A DNA stretch of 63,498 nucleotides, from positions 1-63,498 of IMG/VR virus record IMGVR_UViG_3300025430_000019; one strand, written 5' to 3'. Within the stretch, counting starts at the first letter, position 1. Each line of letters begins with the position of its first letter. Positions 31,296-38,681 of this stretch are shown one piece after another. Source of the DNA: a virus. A program made the position numbers and the translations under genes. Below the pieces are notes generated by a model that did not search any database, was not told where the DNA came from, and worked only from the letters and a program-made list of their open reading frames with translations.

Positions 31296-31509
31296 GATAA
31301 AAGATTGGTGTGTAATTCGGGTCTATCACCGTAGGCTCGAAACAGTCAGCAACGACTTTGTGCGGTACGAAGCCGCCAACGTATTCAATGCTCCACCACA
31401 CAAGCGTATGGGTGTGGAGTACTTGACCAAAGAAGAAGCAGAAGCAATGGCTAAATTTTTAAACTTTATTGAGGAATCAAATGAAAGAAACGATAGTACC
31501 CCAAGGTAG
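31285..31509 (+). CDS. Small early protein
   Basis: 74 residues from the ATG at 31285; AGGAAAGG lies upstream within the VWA gene, overlapped by 11 bases. The sequence (IKDWCVIRVYHRRLETVSNDFVRYEAANVFNAPPHKRMGVEYLTKEEAEAMAKFLNF) suggests a small alpha/beta fold. No family recognised. Overlaps the next gene by 29 bases. Confidence 0.55.
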   Translation: MSSEIKDWCVIRVYHRRLETVSNDFVRYEAANVFNAPPHKRMGVEYLTKEEAEAMAKFLNFIEESNERNDSTPR

Positions 31510-31666
31510 GAAGTTAGACAACAAAGTAAACATAAGTCTTAACCGTGAGACCGTTGAACAGTTGGCGAAGTTCAAAGACAGACTCGGAGAAGTGCTGGGT
31601 GTAGAGCTATCCTATGCTCAAGCTATACAGTACTTAATTAAACATCAACCAACCAAGACAGAGTAA
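31481..31666 (+). CDS. Ribbon-helix-helix-like small protein
   Basis: 61 residues from the ATG at 31481 (GAGGAATCAA upstream). The pattern KVNISLNRETVEQLAKFKDRLGEVLGVELSYAQAIQYLIKH fits an Arc/CopG-like fold: a short strand, a helix, a turn and a second helix. RHH dimers bind palindromic DNA, so this is another candidate for the dyads. Its TAA stop lies inside dyad copy 9, which would couple gene end and operator. Confidence 0.5.
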   Translation: MKETIVPQGRKLDNKVNISLNRETVEQLAKFKDRLGEVLGVELSYAQAIQYLIKHQPTKTE

Positions 31667-31683
31667 CAGTTTGTAACTTTGTC
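31657..31683. promoter_or_regulatory. 27-base dyad, copy 9
   Basis: GACAGAGTAAC, spacer AGTTT, GTAACTTTGTC. The left arm contains the stop codon of the RHH-like gene. It lies 26 bases before the ATG at 31710. Confidence 0.85.
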
Positions 31684-31709
31684 CATCTTTAATACACAGG
31701 AGAATTCAT

Positions 31710-32579
31710 ATGACAACAGAAAACAGTATTTCAATCGCATCATCATCAATGCTAGTAGAGTTATCAATCAGTACTTGGACTGCACGTAAGTTAGACAAGC
31801 GTGTATCAGCCGAGGTTGATCTCGCAAAGGGTACTAAGACACAGGCAGGTAACTACAACAAGAATCTGCTTGCAGGTACAGGGGTGTTGGAAAACATTAC
31901 CAAGTACGCATCCAATGCGAGAGCATGGCATATTAAACAAACATTACCTTGGTCTGACAGTGGCTTGCGTTTGTTACCGATGACTAACTTCATTGCGTAC
32001 AAGGAACAACTCAATCAGCTAGAACAGAACTACGACGCTTTAGTTTCTAAGTTCCTGATAGCCTACCCTGAGTTGGTATCAGCAGCTGCGTTTCAATTAG
32101 GTTCACTCTTTAATAGAGACGAGTACCCTGAGTCACACAAGATTGCAACCAAGTTCAAGTTCTCTTACAACTTCCTTCCAGTACCAATGGCAGGTGACTT
32201 CCGTATCGACATCAACGAAGAAGCGAAGAACGAGATCATCGAGTCATGCCGTAAGATGTATGACGAGCGTCTTAACAACGCAATGCGTGATGCGTGGACT
32301 AGGTTGCACACTTGCCTCATTCACTTGAGCGAGAGGTTAGCCCCAACCGAACAAGGTGAACGTAAGATATTCAGAGACACATTAGTAGAGAATACGAAAG
32401 AGTTACTGGAGTTATTAAAACATTTTAATCTCACACATGACCCGAAGCTTGATCAGGCTAGGCAGGAATTGCAACAAGCGTTAGGCGCACACACGGCTGA
32501 CACATTGCGTGACATGGAGATGGCACGTGAGACAGTCAAGGCTAGAGTCGATGAGATTCTTGGTAAATTTAATTGGTAA
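31710..32579 (+). CDS. Conserved early protein of the MoxR/VWA module
   Basis: 289 residues, mainly helical (YKEQLNQLEQNYDALVSKFLIAYPELVSAAAFQLGSLFNRDEYPE; MRDAWTRLHTCLIHLSERL). The beginning SSSMLVELSISTWTARKLDKRVS is a pattern I associate with phage proteins encoded beside MoxR/CobS-like ATPases (possibly the DUF3150 type; not certain). It would be a third component of that complex. CAGGAGAATTCAT precedes the ATG, with a dyad just upstream. Confidence 0.6.
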   Translation: MTTENSISIASSSMLVELSISTWTARKLDKRVSAEVDLAKGTKTQAGNYNKNLLAGTGVLENITKYASNARAWHIKQTLPWSDSGLRLLPMTNFIAYKEQLNQLEQNYDALVSKFLIAYPELVSAAAFQLGSLFNRDEYPESHKIATKFKFSYNFLPVPMAGDFRIDINEEAKNEIIESCRKMYDERLNNAMRDAWTRLHTCLIHLSERLAPTEQGERKIFRDTLVENTKELLELLKHFNLTHDPKLDQARQELQQALGAHTADTLRDMEMARETVKARVDEILGKFNW

Positions 32580-32588
32580 GGAAATATT

Positions 32589-33458
32589 ATGTTAACAATA
32601 AACAGAGATCAACTAAACATAGACAAACGGCAGACACCGATACATCCTGATTTGGAGAAGTTTGCAACGCAAGTATCATTCGCTAAACCTTTGTGTACAT
32701 TTATAGCATTGAAAGATTGTTTTAAGAACGTATACCATGAAGGGAATTGGAGTGACTATATATACAAGCTACATATCTACCAAAACGGTGATAAGGTAGG
32801 CGAAGTATTTGTAGATACCCATTACAAGCAAGGTACTAACGAGCGTGAATCAATCTACGGCATCAAGTCTTTTCGCATAGAAAAAAGCCGAGGTGATCGT
32901 AACTCAACTACATCCAGAGATATGAAGGTAGCCCTACGTATTGCTAAGAAAACGCTTGTTGCGAGAGAGCTGGAAGAAATGCGTAGTGTCATTGACGACA
33001 AGGTACGTGGTTGCATCGGTAATATAATGTACCGCACGACAGGTATGTTGACGTACACTATGGATATAAACCATGAAGCCCAGTTGTATGCAATATCAGC
33101 GTATCAAGCTAGGAAGAAAGGCGAAACAACTGTTACTGTACCTGCGCATCCCGTGACTGTAACCGCTAGCAAGCTTAACGACCACACCATTGCGTGCGAT
33201 TTGTATATGGAAATATATGCACTTAAACAGTATCTCAAAGCTAACACAGGATACGGCATTAAAGTAATGGCTGACGACAGTATCATAATGCTAACGTATA
33301 GTACGGGCGAATTGTCTCGCTTAAGTTCTTATCATGAGTTACCCGATAGTATTCAGTCTAAGTTTGCGATGTTCAAGGTACTCAAGGATGACGAGCCGTA
33401 TGCGCATCTTGGTTGTAAATTTAACGAGAATATATTTTATATAGCCCCCGATACTTGA
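32589..33458 (+). CDS. Uncharacterised early protein
   Basis: 289 residues. The N-terminal part is alpha/beta (FIALKDCFKNVYHEGNWSDYIYKLHIYQNGDKVGEVFVDTHY). A central basic helix follows (TTSRDMKVALRIAKKTLVARELEEMRSVIDDKVRGC). No known domain is recognised. It follows the 31710-32579 gene by nine bases with AAGGAAATATT as ribosome site. Probably in the same operon and pathway. Confidence 0.55.
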   Translation: MLTINRDQLNIDKRQTPIHPDLEKFATQVSFAKPLCTFIALKDCFKNVYHEGNWSDYIYKLHIYQNGDKVGEVFVDTHYKQGTNERESIYGIKSFRIEKSRGDRNSTTSRDMKVALRIAKKTLVARELEEMRSVIDDKVRGCIGNIMYRTTGMLTYTMDINHEAQLYAISAYQARKKGETTVTVPAHPVTVTASKLNDHTIACDLYMEIYALKQYLKANTGYGIKVMADDSIIMLTYSTGELSRLSSYHELPDSIQSKFAMFKVLKDDEPYAHLGCKFNENIFYIAPDT

Positions 33459-33588
33459 TACAATACACACAGAATCCTCCTGTGGATTTCTCTGGACTGT
33501 GATACGTTGACCTAACAGATGTTTGCGTAACTAAAACAAGTCTCTCCTCACCGCAAGTAGGATGCGGAATCTGTTTAGCCTACACACT

Positions 33589-33613
33589 AAGCCCTCCTCG
33601 TGAGGGCTTTTTT
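33589..33613 (+). terminator. Rho-independent terminator
   Basis: AAGCCCTC, loop CTCGT, GAGGGCTT, with the T run continuing to 33613 (TTTTTT). It ends the operon that begins at promoter 3. Confidence 0.88.
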
Positions 33614-33617
33614 ATTG

Positions 33618-33644
33618 GACAAAGTTACATATTGTTACTTTGTC
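33618..33644. promoter_or_regulatory. 27-base dyad, copy 10
   Basis: GACAAAGTTAC, spacer ATATT, GTTACTTTGTC. It lies upstream of the promoter at 33673, as copy 1 does for promoter 1. No further copy is seen to the right. Confidence 0.85.
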
Positions 33645-33672
33645 CTATTAGGGTTTTTTCCTAAAATATTTC

Positions 33673-33701
33673 TTGCAAAACCCTAGATTTAGGACTATAC
33701 T
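33673..33701 (+). promoter_or_regulatory. Sigma70 promoter for replication genes
   Basis: TTGCAA (33673-33678), 17 bases, TATACT (33696-33701). It lacks the AGTGGG core of early promoters 1-3. It drives the VRR-NUC, polymerase and downstream genes. Confidence 0.75.
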
Positions 33702-33735
33702 ATGTCAAGTCTTAAAACAATACAGGAAAAGCGAG

Positions 33736-34068
33736 ATGGCACAAACACCAGAAGCTAAGGTAAAGCGAAGCGTCACCGACTTATTAGACAAGTATAACGT
33801 CTATTACTTCAAGCCTGCCACTGGCGGATATGGTAGATCAGGTGTGCCCGATATAGTAGGGTGCTTTCATGGGTACTTCATAGCTATTGAATGCAAAGCC
33901 AACGGCGCAAAACCAACCGCACTACAAGAACGTGAACTCAAACGCATATATGAACACGGCGGTGTCACTGCCGTTGTAGGCGACGATGACGACTTAGACT
34001 TACTCAAGAAAAGCCTCGACACAATTTTGTTTGTCCGTTCGAGCCAGTTCCCTAAAAGGGAACAATAA
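33736..34068 (+). CDS. VRR-NUC nuclease
   Basis: 110 residues from the ATG at 33736, which follows AGGAAAAGCGAG. A TTG further upstream falls inside the promoter and is not used. The motif GVPDIVGCFHGYFIAIECKANGAKPTALQ is the VRR-NUC/PD-(D/E)XK core: PD with Asp, then ECK, then Gln. Such small nucleases act on branched DNA and pair with SNF2-type helicases in phages; one lies at 40627. First gene of its operon. Confidence 0.85.
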   Translation: MAQTPEAKVKRSVTDLLDKYNVYYFKPATGGYGRSGVPDIVGCFHGYFIAIECKANGAKPTALQERELKRIYEHGGVTAVVGDDDDLDLLKKSLDTILFVRSSQFPKREQ

Positions 34069-34092
34069 CATCACTCTAGCCCAAGGAAAAAT

Positions 34093-34548
34093 ATGAACGC
34101 AGGAATTGAAATTTTAATCAAACGAATGGAAACTAACCCCGAGGAATTTTTAGATCACCCCGAGATAGATACGTTTAGTCATTGGCATACGATTGTACGA
34201 GAATTTGAAGGCGCATTTACAAAAGAAGATTTAGATGCTTATAACGAAGCACGTAGACAAATGCTTGAAAAACAATTTACCGAAACAGTACTATCAATGC
34301 TTACAGAAGGGAAGGATAGACTCCCAAAGCAACACTTCATAACAAGACCCAGCGGTACTCTTTCGGCTGGTCAGACTCAAGGGGGGTATTCAATTCATAA
34401 AATTAATAACCAAACATACACTCAAGCAGATTTAACTTCGCACTTGTTAGCTATTCAAAACAATGTGCTTAGACAAACTGATTTCAAACACACAGTACAG
34501 ACGAAGGACACACTATGGAACAAGATCAAAAACATATTGAGCAAATGA
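34093..34548 (+). CDS. Small protein, paralogue of next gene
   Basis: 151 residues. The N terminus MNAGIEILIKRMETNPEEFLDHPEIDTF parallels that of the 69-residue product downstream. It continues with a helical stretch (YNEARRQMLEKQFTETVLSMLTEG). A 60-residue C-terminal extension is not shared. Function unknown; it precedes the DNA polymerase. AAGGAAAAAT lies before the ATG. Confidence 0.6.
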   Translation: MNAGIEILIKRMETNPEEFLDHPEIDTFSHWHTIVREFEGAFTKEDLDAYNEARRQMLEKQFTETVLSMLTEGKDRLPKQHFITRPSGTLSAGQTQGGYSIHKINNQTYTQADLTSHLLAIQNNVLRQTDFKHTVQTKDTLWNKIKNILSK

Positions 34549-34754
34549 ACGATGGCATTGCAATAGTATTGCAACGCATGGAGACACATCCCGAAGAATT
34601 TTTTGGCACAGAAGACAAATGGAAGTTTATCTTTAAAGATTACTTTAGAGACTCAATGACCGAAACCGAAAAGGGTTTGATGTTTGACAAGATGAAGAAA
34701 TTACGTCGTGCTGAGTTTACTACGCTAGTAATGAAAACAATGGTGGAAGACTAA
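34545..34754 (+). CDS. Small protein, paralogue of previous gene
   Basis: 69 residues from the ATG at 34545, chosen because it overlaps the upstream stop (ATGA) and aligns with the start of the paralogue: MNDGIAIVLQRMETHPEEFF versus MNAGIEILIKRMETNPEEFL. Helical C terminus (KMKKLRRAEFTTLVMKTMVED). The stop overlaps the polymerase start (TAATG). Possibly a small polymerase accessory factor, which is a guess from position. Confidence 0.6.
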   Translation: MNDGIAIVLQRMETHPEEFFGTEDKWKFIFKDYFRDSMTETEKGLMFDKMKKLRRAEFTTLVMKTMVED

Positions 34755-36553
34755 TGCAAATAATTACAATCGACTTTGAGACTTATTACTCGCAAGAGTT
34801 TAGTCTCTCCAAGATGACGACAGAGGAATACGTTCGTGATGAGCGTTTCCAAGTTATTGGGTTTGCGTATCAGATAGATGATACTGAGCCACGTTGGGTG
34901 ACTGGAACAACTGAGCATATTAAAGCGCAACTCGAAGCCCTGCCTTGGAAGGACTCGTATGCCTTAGCACACAATGCTGTGTTTGACGGTGCAATTATGT
35001 CGTTTATTTTTGGCATCAAACCTAAGATGTGGCTTGATACACTTAGTATGGCAAGGGCAACCGATGGCTTAGAGGCAGGAAACTCGCTTGCTAAACTTGC
35101 TCAACGCTATGAGTTAGGTGTCAAAGGCACGGAAGTTGTACAAGCACTTGGTTATCGTCGTGAGAATTTTAATCCTGCGGAACTTGAAGCCTACGGAAAA
35201 TACTGTTGCAACGACGTCACTCTAACCTTTGACTTGTTTAATATATTGATTCAAAGGTTTTCTAAATCAGAACTGCAACTGATTGATCTGACTATTAGAA
35301 TGTTTACTGAACCTGTACTTAGACTCAACACGCCTGTACTGGAACAACATTTAATTAAAGTTAAAGCTCGCAAAGAAAAGTTACTTGAAGCTTGCGTATC
35401 AGATAAAGATACGTTGATGAGTAACCCAAAATTAGCTGAACTGCTTGAAGGACTTGGTGTTGAGATACCAATGAAGACCAGCCCTGCTACTGGAAAGGAA
35501 ACGTATGCCTTCGCAAAAAACGACGACGGGTTTAAAGCCCTTGCAGAACACCCTGACGAAAGAGTACAAGCGATTGTTGCAGCAAGATTGGGAACAAAAT
35601 CAACTCTTGAAGAAACAAGAACAGAAAGATTTATCTCTATCTCATTTCGAGGTGCGATGCCTGTCCCACTACGATACTACGCCGCACATACAGGACGTTG
35701 GGGAGGGGATGATAAACTCAACCTTCAAAATTTACCGAGACAATCACCTATTAAATCAGCAATTACGGCGCCTAATGGATTCAAGCTTATTGATGCCGAC
35801 TCGTCGCAAATCGAAGCAAGAACCTTAGCATGGCTTGCAGGGCAGAATGACTTAGTTGAAGCATTTGAAAAGGGCGAAGATGTATACAAGATTATGGCAT
35901 CGGCTATCTACGGCAAGGCTAGTGAAGAAATTACGAAGGATGAGAGGTTTGTGGGTAAGACGACCATCCTTGGTGCAGGCTACGGAATGGGGGCAGAAAA
36001 GTTTGCGCTTCAGCTTAAAACTTTTGGTGTTGAAATTGAGGTTGCGGAAGCAAAGCGAATCATCGATACGTATCGCAGCACATACCCACATATTGTTTCG
36101 CTATGGAAAGAAGCCAATAAATCGTTGGACGCATTGCGGTCATCGCAAACTACAACGGTTGGGGTACAACCCCAAGCGCTCTATATAACAGAGAATGGGT
36201 TTGTTCTACCAAGTGGGCTGTTTCTCAATTATCCTGATCTACAAAAAGATGACGAGAACCAATACAGTTATCACTCACGCCGTGGTCGCATTAAGATATA
36301 CGGCGGTAAAGTAGTTGAGAATATTTGTCAGGCTCTTGCTCGTTGCGTGATCGGTGAGCAAATGCTACGTATATCTAAGAAGTACAAAGTTGCTTTGACT
36401 GTACATGATGCGGTTATGGCAGTTGTACCTGAAGCTGAAGCTGAGGAAGCACAGAAGTACGTTGAAGAATGTATGCGTTGGAGACCTGAATGGGCTAAGA
36501 CATTACCACTCAACTGCGAGTCAGGTATCGGAGACAACTATGCAGAATGTTAA
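34754..36553 (+). CDS. DNA polymerase, family A with 3'-5' exonuclease
   Basis: 599 residues. The exonuclease domain starts at the N terminus (IDFETYYS with Asp and Glu at about 6-8; LAHNAVFDGAIM; CNDVTLTFDLF). The polymerase domain has motif A DADSSQIEAR near 346-355, motif B RFVGKTTILGAGYGMG and motif C VHDAV at 550-554. The metal-binding Asp552 is present, but the usual Glu after it is Ala553. There is no 5'-3' exonuclease domain. Replicative polymerase of the phage. Start overlaps the upstream stop. Confidence 0.92.
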   Translation: MQIITIDFETYYSQEFSLSKMTTEEYVRDERFQVIGFAYQIDDTEPRWVTGTTEHIKAQLEALPWKDSYALAHNAVFDGAIMSFIFGIKPKMWLDTLSMARATDGLEAGNSLAKLAQRYELGVKGTEVVQALGYRRENFNPAELEAYGKYCCNDVTLTFDLFNILIQRFSKSELQLIDLTIRMFTEPVLRLNTPVLEQHLIKVKARKEKLLEACVSDKDTLMSNPKLAELLEGLGVEIPMKTSPATGKETYAFAKNDDGFKALAEHPDERVQAIVAARLGTKSTLEETRTERFISISFRGAMPVPLRYYAAHTGRWGGDDKLNLQNLPRQSPIKSAITAPNGFKLIDADSSQIEARTLAWLAGQNDLVEAFEKGEDVYKIMASAIYGKASEEITKDERFVGKTTILGAGYGMGAEKFALQLKTFGVEIEVAEAKRIIDTYRSTYPHIVSLWKEANKSLDALRSSQTTTVGVQPQALYITENGFVLPSGLFLNYPDLQKDDENQYSYHSRRGRIKIYGGKVVENICQALARCVIGEQMLRISKKYKVALTVHDAVMAVVPEAEAEEAQKYVEECMRWRPEWAKTLPLNCESGIGDNYAEC

Positions 36554-37214
36554 GTGGTCTTATTCCTCATTAACTTTGTTTCAACAATGCCCACGCAAGT
36601 ATTTCCATTTGCGTGTACTCAAAGATGTAGTTGAGCCTGAGTCACCTGCCATGCTATACGGTACGCAAGTACACGAAGCTGCTGAACTATATGTCAAAGA
36701 TGGAACGAAGATACCGGAGAAGTTTGCATTCATTAAGCCAGTATTGGATACTCTTATTGCTACACCTGGTACAAAGCTTTGTGAATACAAGATGGGTTTA
36801 ACAAAGGATAAAGAACCATGTGACTTCTTTGCTGAAGATGTTTGGTTCAGAGGTGTTGCAGATTTGCTTATATTAAATGGCAGTACGGCTTATGTTGTAG
36901 ATTACAAGACAGGCAAGAGCGCACAGTACGCTGATAAGAAACAACTCGAGTTAATGGCGCTGGCTGTATTTAAACATTTCCCTGTTATAGAAAGAGTAAA
37001 AGCGGGATTAGTATTTCTTGTATCCGAGGAGTTTGTGAGGGAGCAGTACAACGTAGACATACAGGATGAGCGTTGGGCTATGTGGGATAGTGAAATTAAG
37101 CGTATTGAAGATGCAATTGAAAACGATACGTGGAATCCGAAGCAGAACTTTACTTGCAAGAAGTTTTGCCTAATTGAACATTGTGAACATAACGGAAAAG
37201 GAACTTATAGATGA
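36540..37214 (+). CDS. RecB/Cas4-like PD-(D/E)XK nuclease
   Basis: 224 residues from the ATG at 36540, overlapping the polymerase gene by 14 bases. Motifs are SYSSLTLFQQCPRKYFHLRV, YGTQVHEAAE, FRGVADLLILNG...VVDYKTGK (the D-DYK active site) and QLELMA. The C terminus CKKFCLIEHCEH with the early Cys in QQCP gives four cysteines, suggesting an iron-sulfur cluster as in AddB or Cas4. Likely processes DNA ends in replication or recombination. Confidence 0.85.
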   Translation: MQNVKWSYSSLTLFQQCPRKYFHLRVLKDVVEPESPAMLYGTQVHEAAELYVKDGTKIPEKFAFIKPVLDTLIATPGTKLCEYKMGLTKDKEPCDFFAEDVWFRGVADLLILNGSTAYVVDYKTGKSAQYADKKQLELMALAVFKHFPVIERVKAGLVFLVSEEFVREQYNVDIQDERWAMWDSEIKRIEDAIENDTWNPKQNFTCKKFCLIEHCEHNGKGTYR

Positions 37215-37504
37215 GTAACGTACCAAATCAAATTGTAAATTTACAAAAGATACAAGATGAAGCTGATAAACATGAAGCGTTTGTCGCTGAACAATACCAA
37301 GAAGCAATTATCAGTAACGAAGGGCTTGATGCAGGTCTAACAGTTGAAGGTCAACTTGAACGTAGATTTAAAGAATTGTTTATGCGTGTGTATAGCACAC
37401 ATATATACCCCGAGATACACAGAGCCGTTAACACAGAAGTTGCTGACGCTGCAATGAGACTTGGTAGACAACTTGGCACAATAAACAACGTACCAAAAAA
37501 ATAA
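37211..37504 (+). CDS. Small helical protein
   Basis: 97 residues (QIVNLQKIQDEADKHEAFVAEQYQEAIISNEG; QLERRFKELFMRVYSTHIYPEIHRAVNTEVADAAMRLGRQLG). Helical, no family recognised. ATGA overlap with the nuclease gene and TAATG overlap with the next gene show tight coupling. Confidence 0.55.
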   Translation: MSNVPNQIVNLQKIQDEADKHEAFVAEQYQEAIISNEGLDAGLTVEGQLERRFKELFMRVYSTHIYPEIHRAVNTEVADAAMRLGRQLGTINNVPKK

Positions 37505-37710
37505 TGATTACAGATCAAGACAAAGAATACTTACGACATCTATATGCAATGTTTGTGCTAAATGGGTTGTTGTCAAGACTTAATCCTGATGAAGTACATA
37601 CAGATAAAGTATGGCAATTTGTAGATGAAATAATCGAAACAAGCGAACCAAAACAAGCAGGCATTGCATCAATAAAAAGGAAAAAGAAAAGTGAGACCAA
37701 CACCATATGA
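37504..37710 (+). CDS. Small protein with basic tail
   Basis: 68 residues. Two helices (DQDKEYLRHLYAMFVLNGLLSRL; TDKVWQFVDEIIETSE) precede a Lys-rich tail (SIKRKKKSE). The GTG start of the next gene lies inside its 3' end. Unknown function. Confidence 0.55.
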   Translation: MITDQDKEYLRHLYAMFVLNGLLSRLNPDEVHTDKVWQFVDEIIETSEPKQAGIASIKRKKKSETNTI

Positions 37711-37903
37711 CACAGGCAAAGTAAAGATCGGTATCTACTATGAGCCGAAGGTTAACTACTACAACCCCGATCAAGACTGGGTACAGAAAGCATTGCTTGG
37801 TGTAGAGACATCATGGACAACCGACATCGTAGTTATAACGGCTATGTATGCACTATTGATCTATGCGTTTATGGGACTAATGACTAGGGGGTACTATGAA
37901 TAA
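37691..37903 (+). CDS. Small membrane protein, GTG start
   Basis: 70 residues starting at GTG 37691, with AAGGAAAAAG upstream. PTPYDTGKVKIGIYYEPKVNYYNPDQDWVQKALLG is a recognisable N-terminal pattern of small phage membrane proteins. A hydrophobic segment follows at about 46-64 (IVVITAMYALLIYAFMGLM). Overlaps the next gene by eight bases. Confidence 0.65.
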   Translation: MRPTPYDTGKVKIGIYYEPKVNYYNPDQDWVQKALLGVETSWTTDIVVITAMYALLIYAFMGLMTRGYYE

Positions 37904-38213
37904 AGAAGTAACACAAGAGCAGGGTGAGCAGTTAGCAAGACTTGGATGGCAAGAAATTGATTGTCCGATTTGTGGAGGTGGTGCACGAGCGTTTCCAAAG
38001 CAAGAGCAAGGTGAGCCTGTGGGTAAGTTTGCAAAGTTTACCGATGGCATTTGGCGAGAAGTCACAGACGGGTCTGCTGGAGTGCCTCTCTATACTCATT
38101 CTAAAGAATGGGTAGGGTTAACTGATGAAGATGATATTGATTGGGAAGAAGGCGACAGTTTAAGAGATTTGTTTAAAGCAATAGAGTCTAAGTTGAAGGA
38201 GAAAAACACATGA
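37896..38213 (+). CDS. Small protein with CPxCGG motif
   Basis: 105 residues. One half zinc site (CPICGGGARAF) near residue 23, a central region (EPVGKFAKFTDGIWREV...GVPLYTH) and an acidic helical C terminus. Similar proteins occur in the variable small-gene regions of phages. Function unknown. Its 3' end belongs to the repeated AAGAACACATGA-type junction. Confidence 0.55.
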   Translation: MNKEVTQEQGEQLARLGWQEIDCPICGGGARAFPKQEQGEPVGKFAKFTDGIWREVTDGSAGVPLYTHSKEWVGLTDEDDIDWEEGDSLRDLFKAIESKLKEKNT

Positions 38214-38437
38214 CACCCGCAGAATTACTTCACAAAGATGCGGCAGGGTATGCAACCAACCGCAAACTTGCTTACATCGGGCTGATGAATAAAAAAGAAG
38301 TTGATCATATGACTGAAGATGCTCTTAATGGGATATGGCTTGCTCACTATGAAGGCTACAGGGAGGGTTATTGGGTTGCCACTGGTGATGTTAAATTTTC
38401 AACCGACCCCGCTAAATTAAAGAATAAGAACACATGA
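38210..38437 (+). CDS. Small protein of unknown function
   Basis: 75 residues (ELLHKDAAGYATNRKLAYIGLMNKKEVDHMTEDALNGIWLAHYEGYREGYWVATGDVKF). It begins at an ATGA overlap and ends with KLKNKNT, encoded by a 27-base junction that recurs at 38545-38571. No family recognised. Confidence 0.55.
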   Translation: MTPAELLHKDAAGYATNRKLAYIGLMNKKEVDHMTEDALNGIWLAHYEGYREGYWVATGDVKFSTDPAKLKNKNT

Positions 38438-38571
38438 TTACATTTACATACGGACAAATTTTTTTAATCATTGGGTTAAGCATTGTTGATGGCGTTTTGC
38501 TTGGTTTTATTTTGACCACGCATTTTATTAGCAAAGAAAGAAAAGCTAAATTAAAGGATAAGAACACATGA
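38411..38571 (+). repeat. Two copies of a 27-base gene-junction repeat
   Basis: Copies at 38411-38437 and 38545-38571 differ in one base. Each runs from GCTAAATTAAAG to AACACATGA, so it encodes the last residues of one gene, the ribosome site and the ATGA start of the next. A looser copy ends at 38213. Confidence 0.8.
38434..38571 (+). CDS. Tiny membrane protein
   Basis: 45 residues, read directly: MITFTYGQIFLIIGLSI then VDGVLLGFILTTHFIS, ending KLKDKNT. A hydrophobic N-terminal two-thirds suggests one membrane helix. It starts and ends in ATGA overlaps carried by the junction repeat, which supports it as a gene. Confidence 0.6.
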   Translation: MITFTYGQIFLIIGLSIVDGVLLGFILTTHFISKERKAKLKDKNT

Positions 38572-38681
38572 ATGATGTACTGGATGCGTTGATACTTATA
38601 GCAGTACTTGGGCTGGGTGCAGTATGGATAACCGCTGTATTTTGCTATGTGTTATTTATACTGGGGGTGTATGATGACTGA
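38568..38681 (+). CDS. Tiny membrane protein
   Basis: 37 residues (MNDVLDALILIAVLGLG, then AVWITAVFCYVLFILGVYDD). Almost entirely one transmembrane segment. Begins in the second junction repeat (ATGA) and overlaps the next gene start. Confidence 0.55.
   Translation: MNDVLDALILIAVLGLGAVWITAVFCYVLFILGVYDD

Larger units (their letters stand above)
33459..33735. promoter_or_regulatory. 277-base intergenic region
   Basis: There is no gene. It holds about 130 bases of unexplained sequence with short inverted stretches, then a terminator (33589-33613), dyad copy 10 (33618-33644) and a sigma70 promoter (33673-33701). The tract before the terminator could be a 3' untranslated region or a small RNA; nothing identifiable is seen. 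Confidence 0.5.

Noticed and set aside
33459-33600. tRNA gene
   Set aside because: No cloverleaf or T-loop motif could be built here or elsewhere in the window.
23954-33644. CRISPR array
   Set aside because: The 27-base repeats are spaced by hundreds to thousands of bases, mostly genes, not by uniform spacers.
33673-33735. TTG-started extension of the VRR-NUC gene
   Set aside because: The TTG is the first part of a -35 box and lies upstream of the expected transcript start; ATG 33736 has a good ribosome site.
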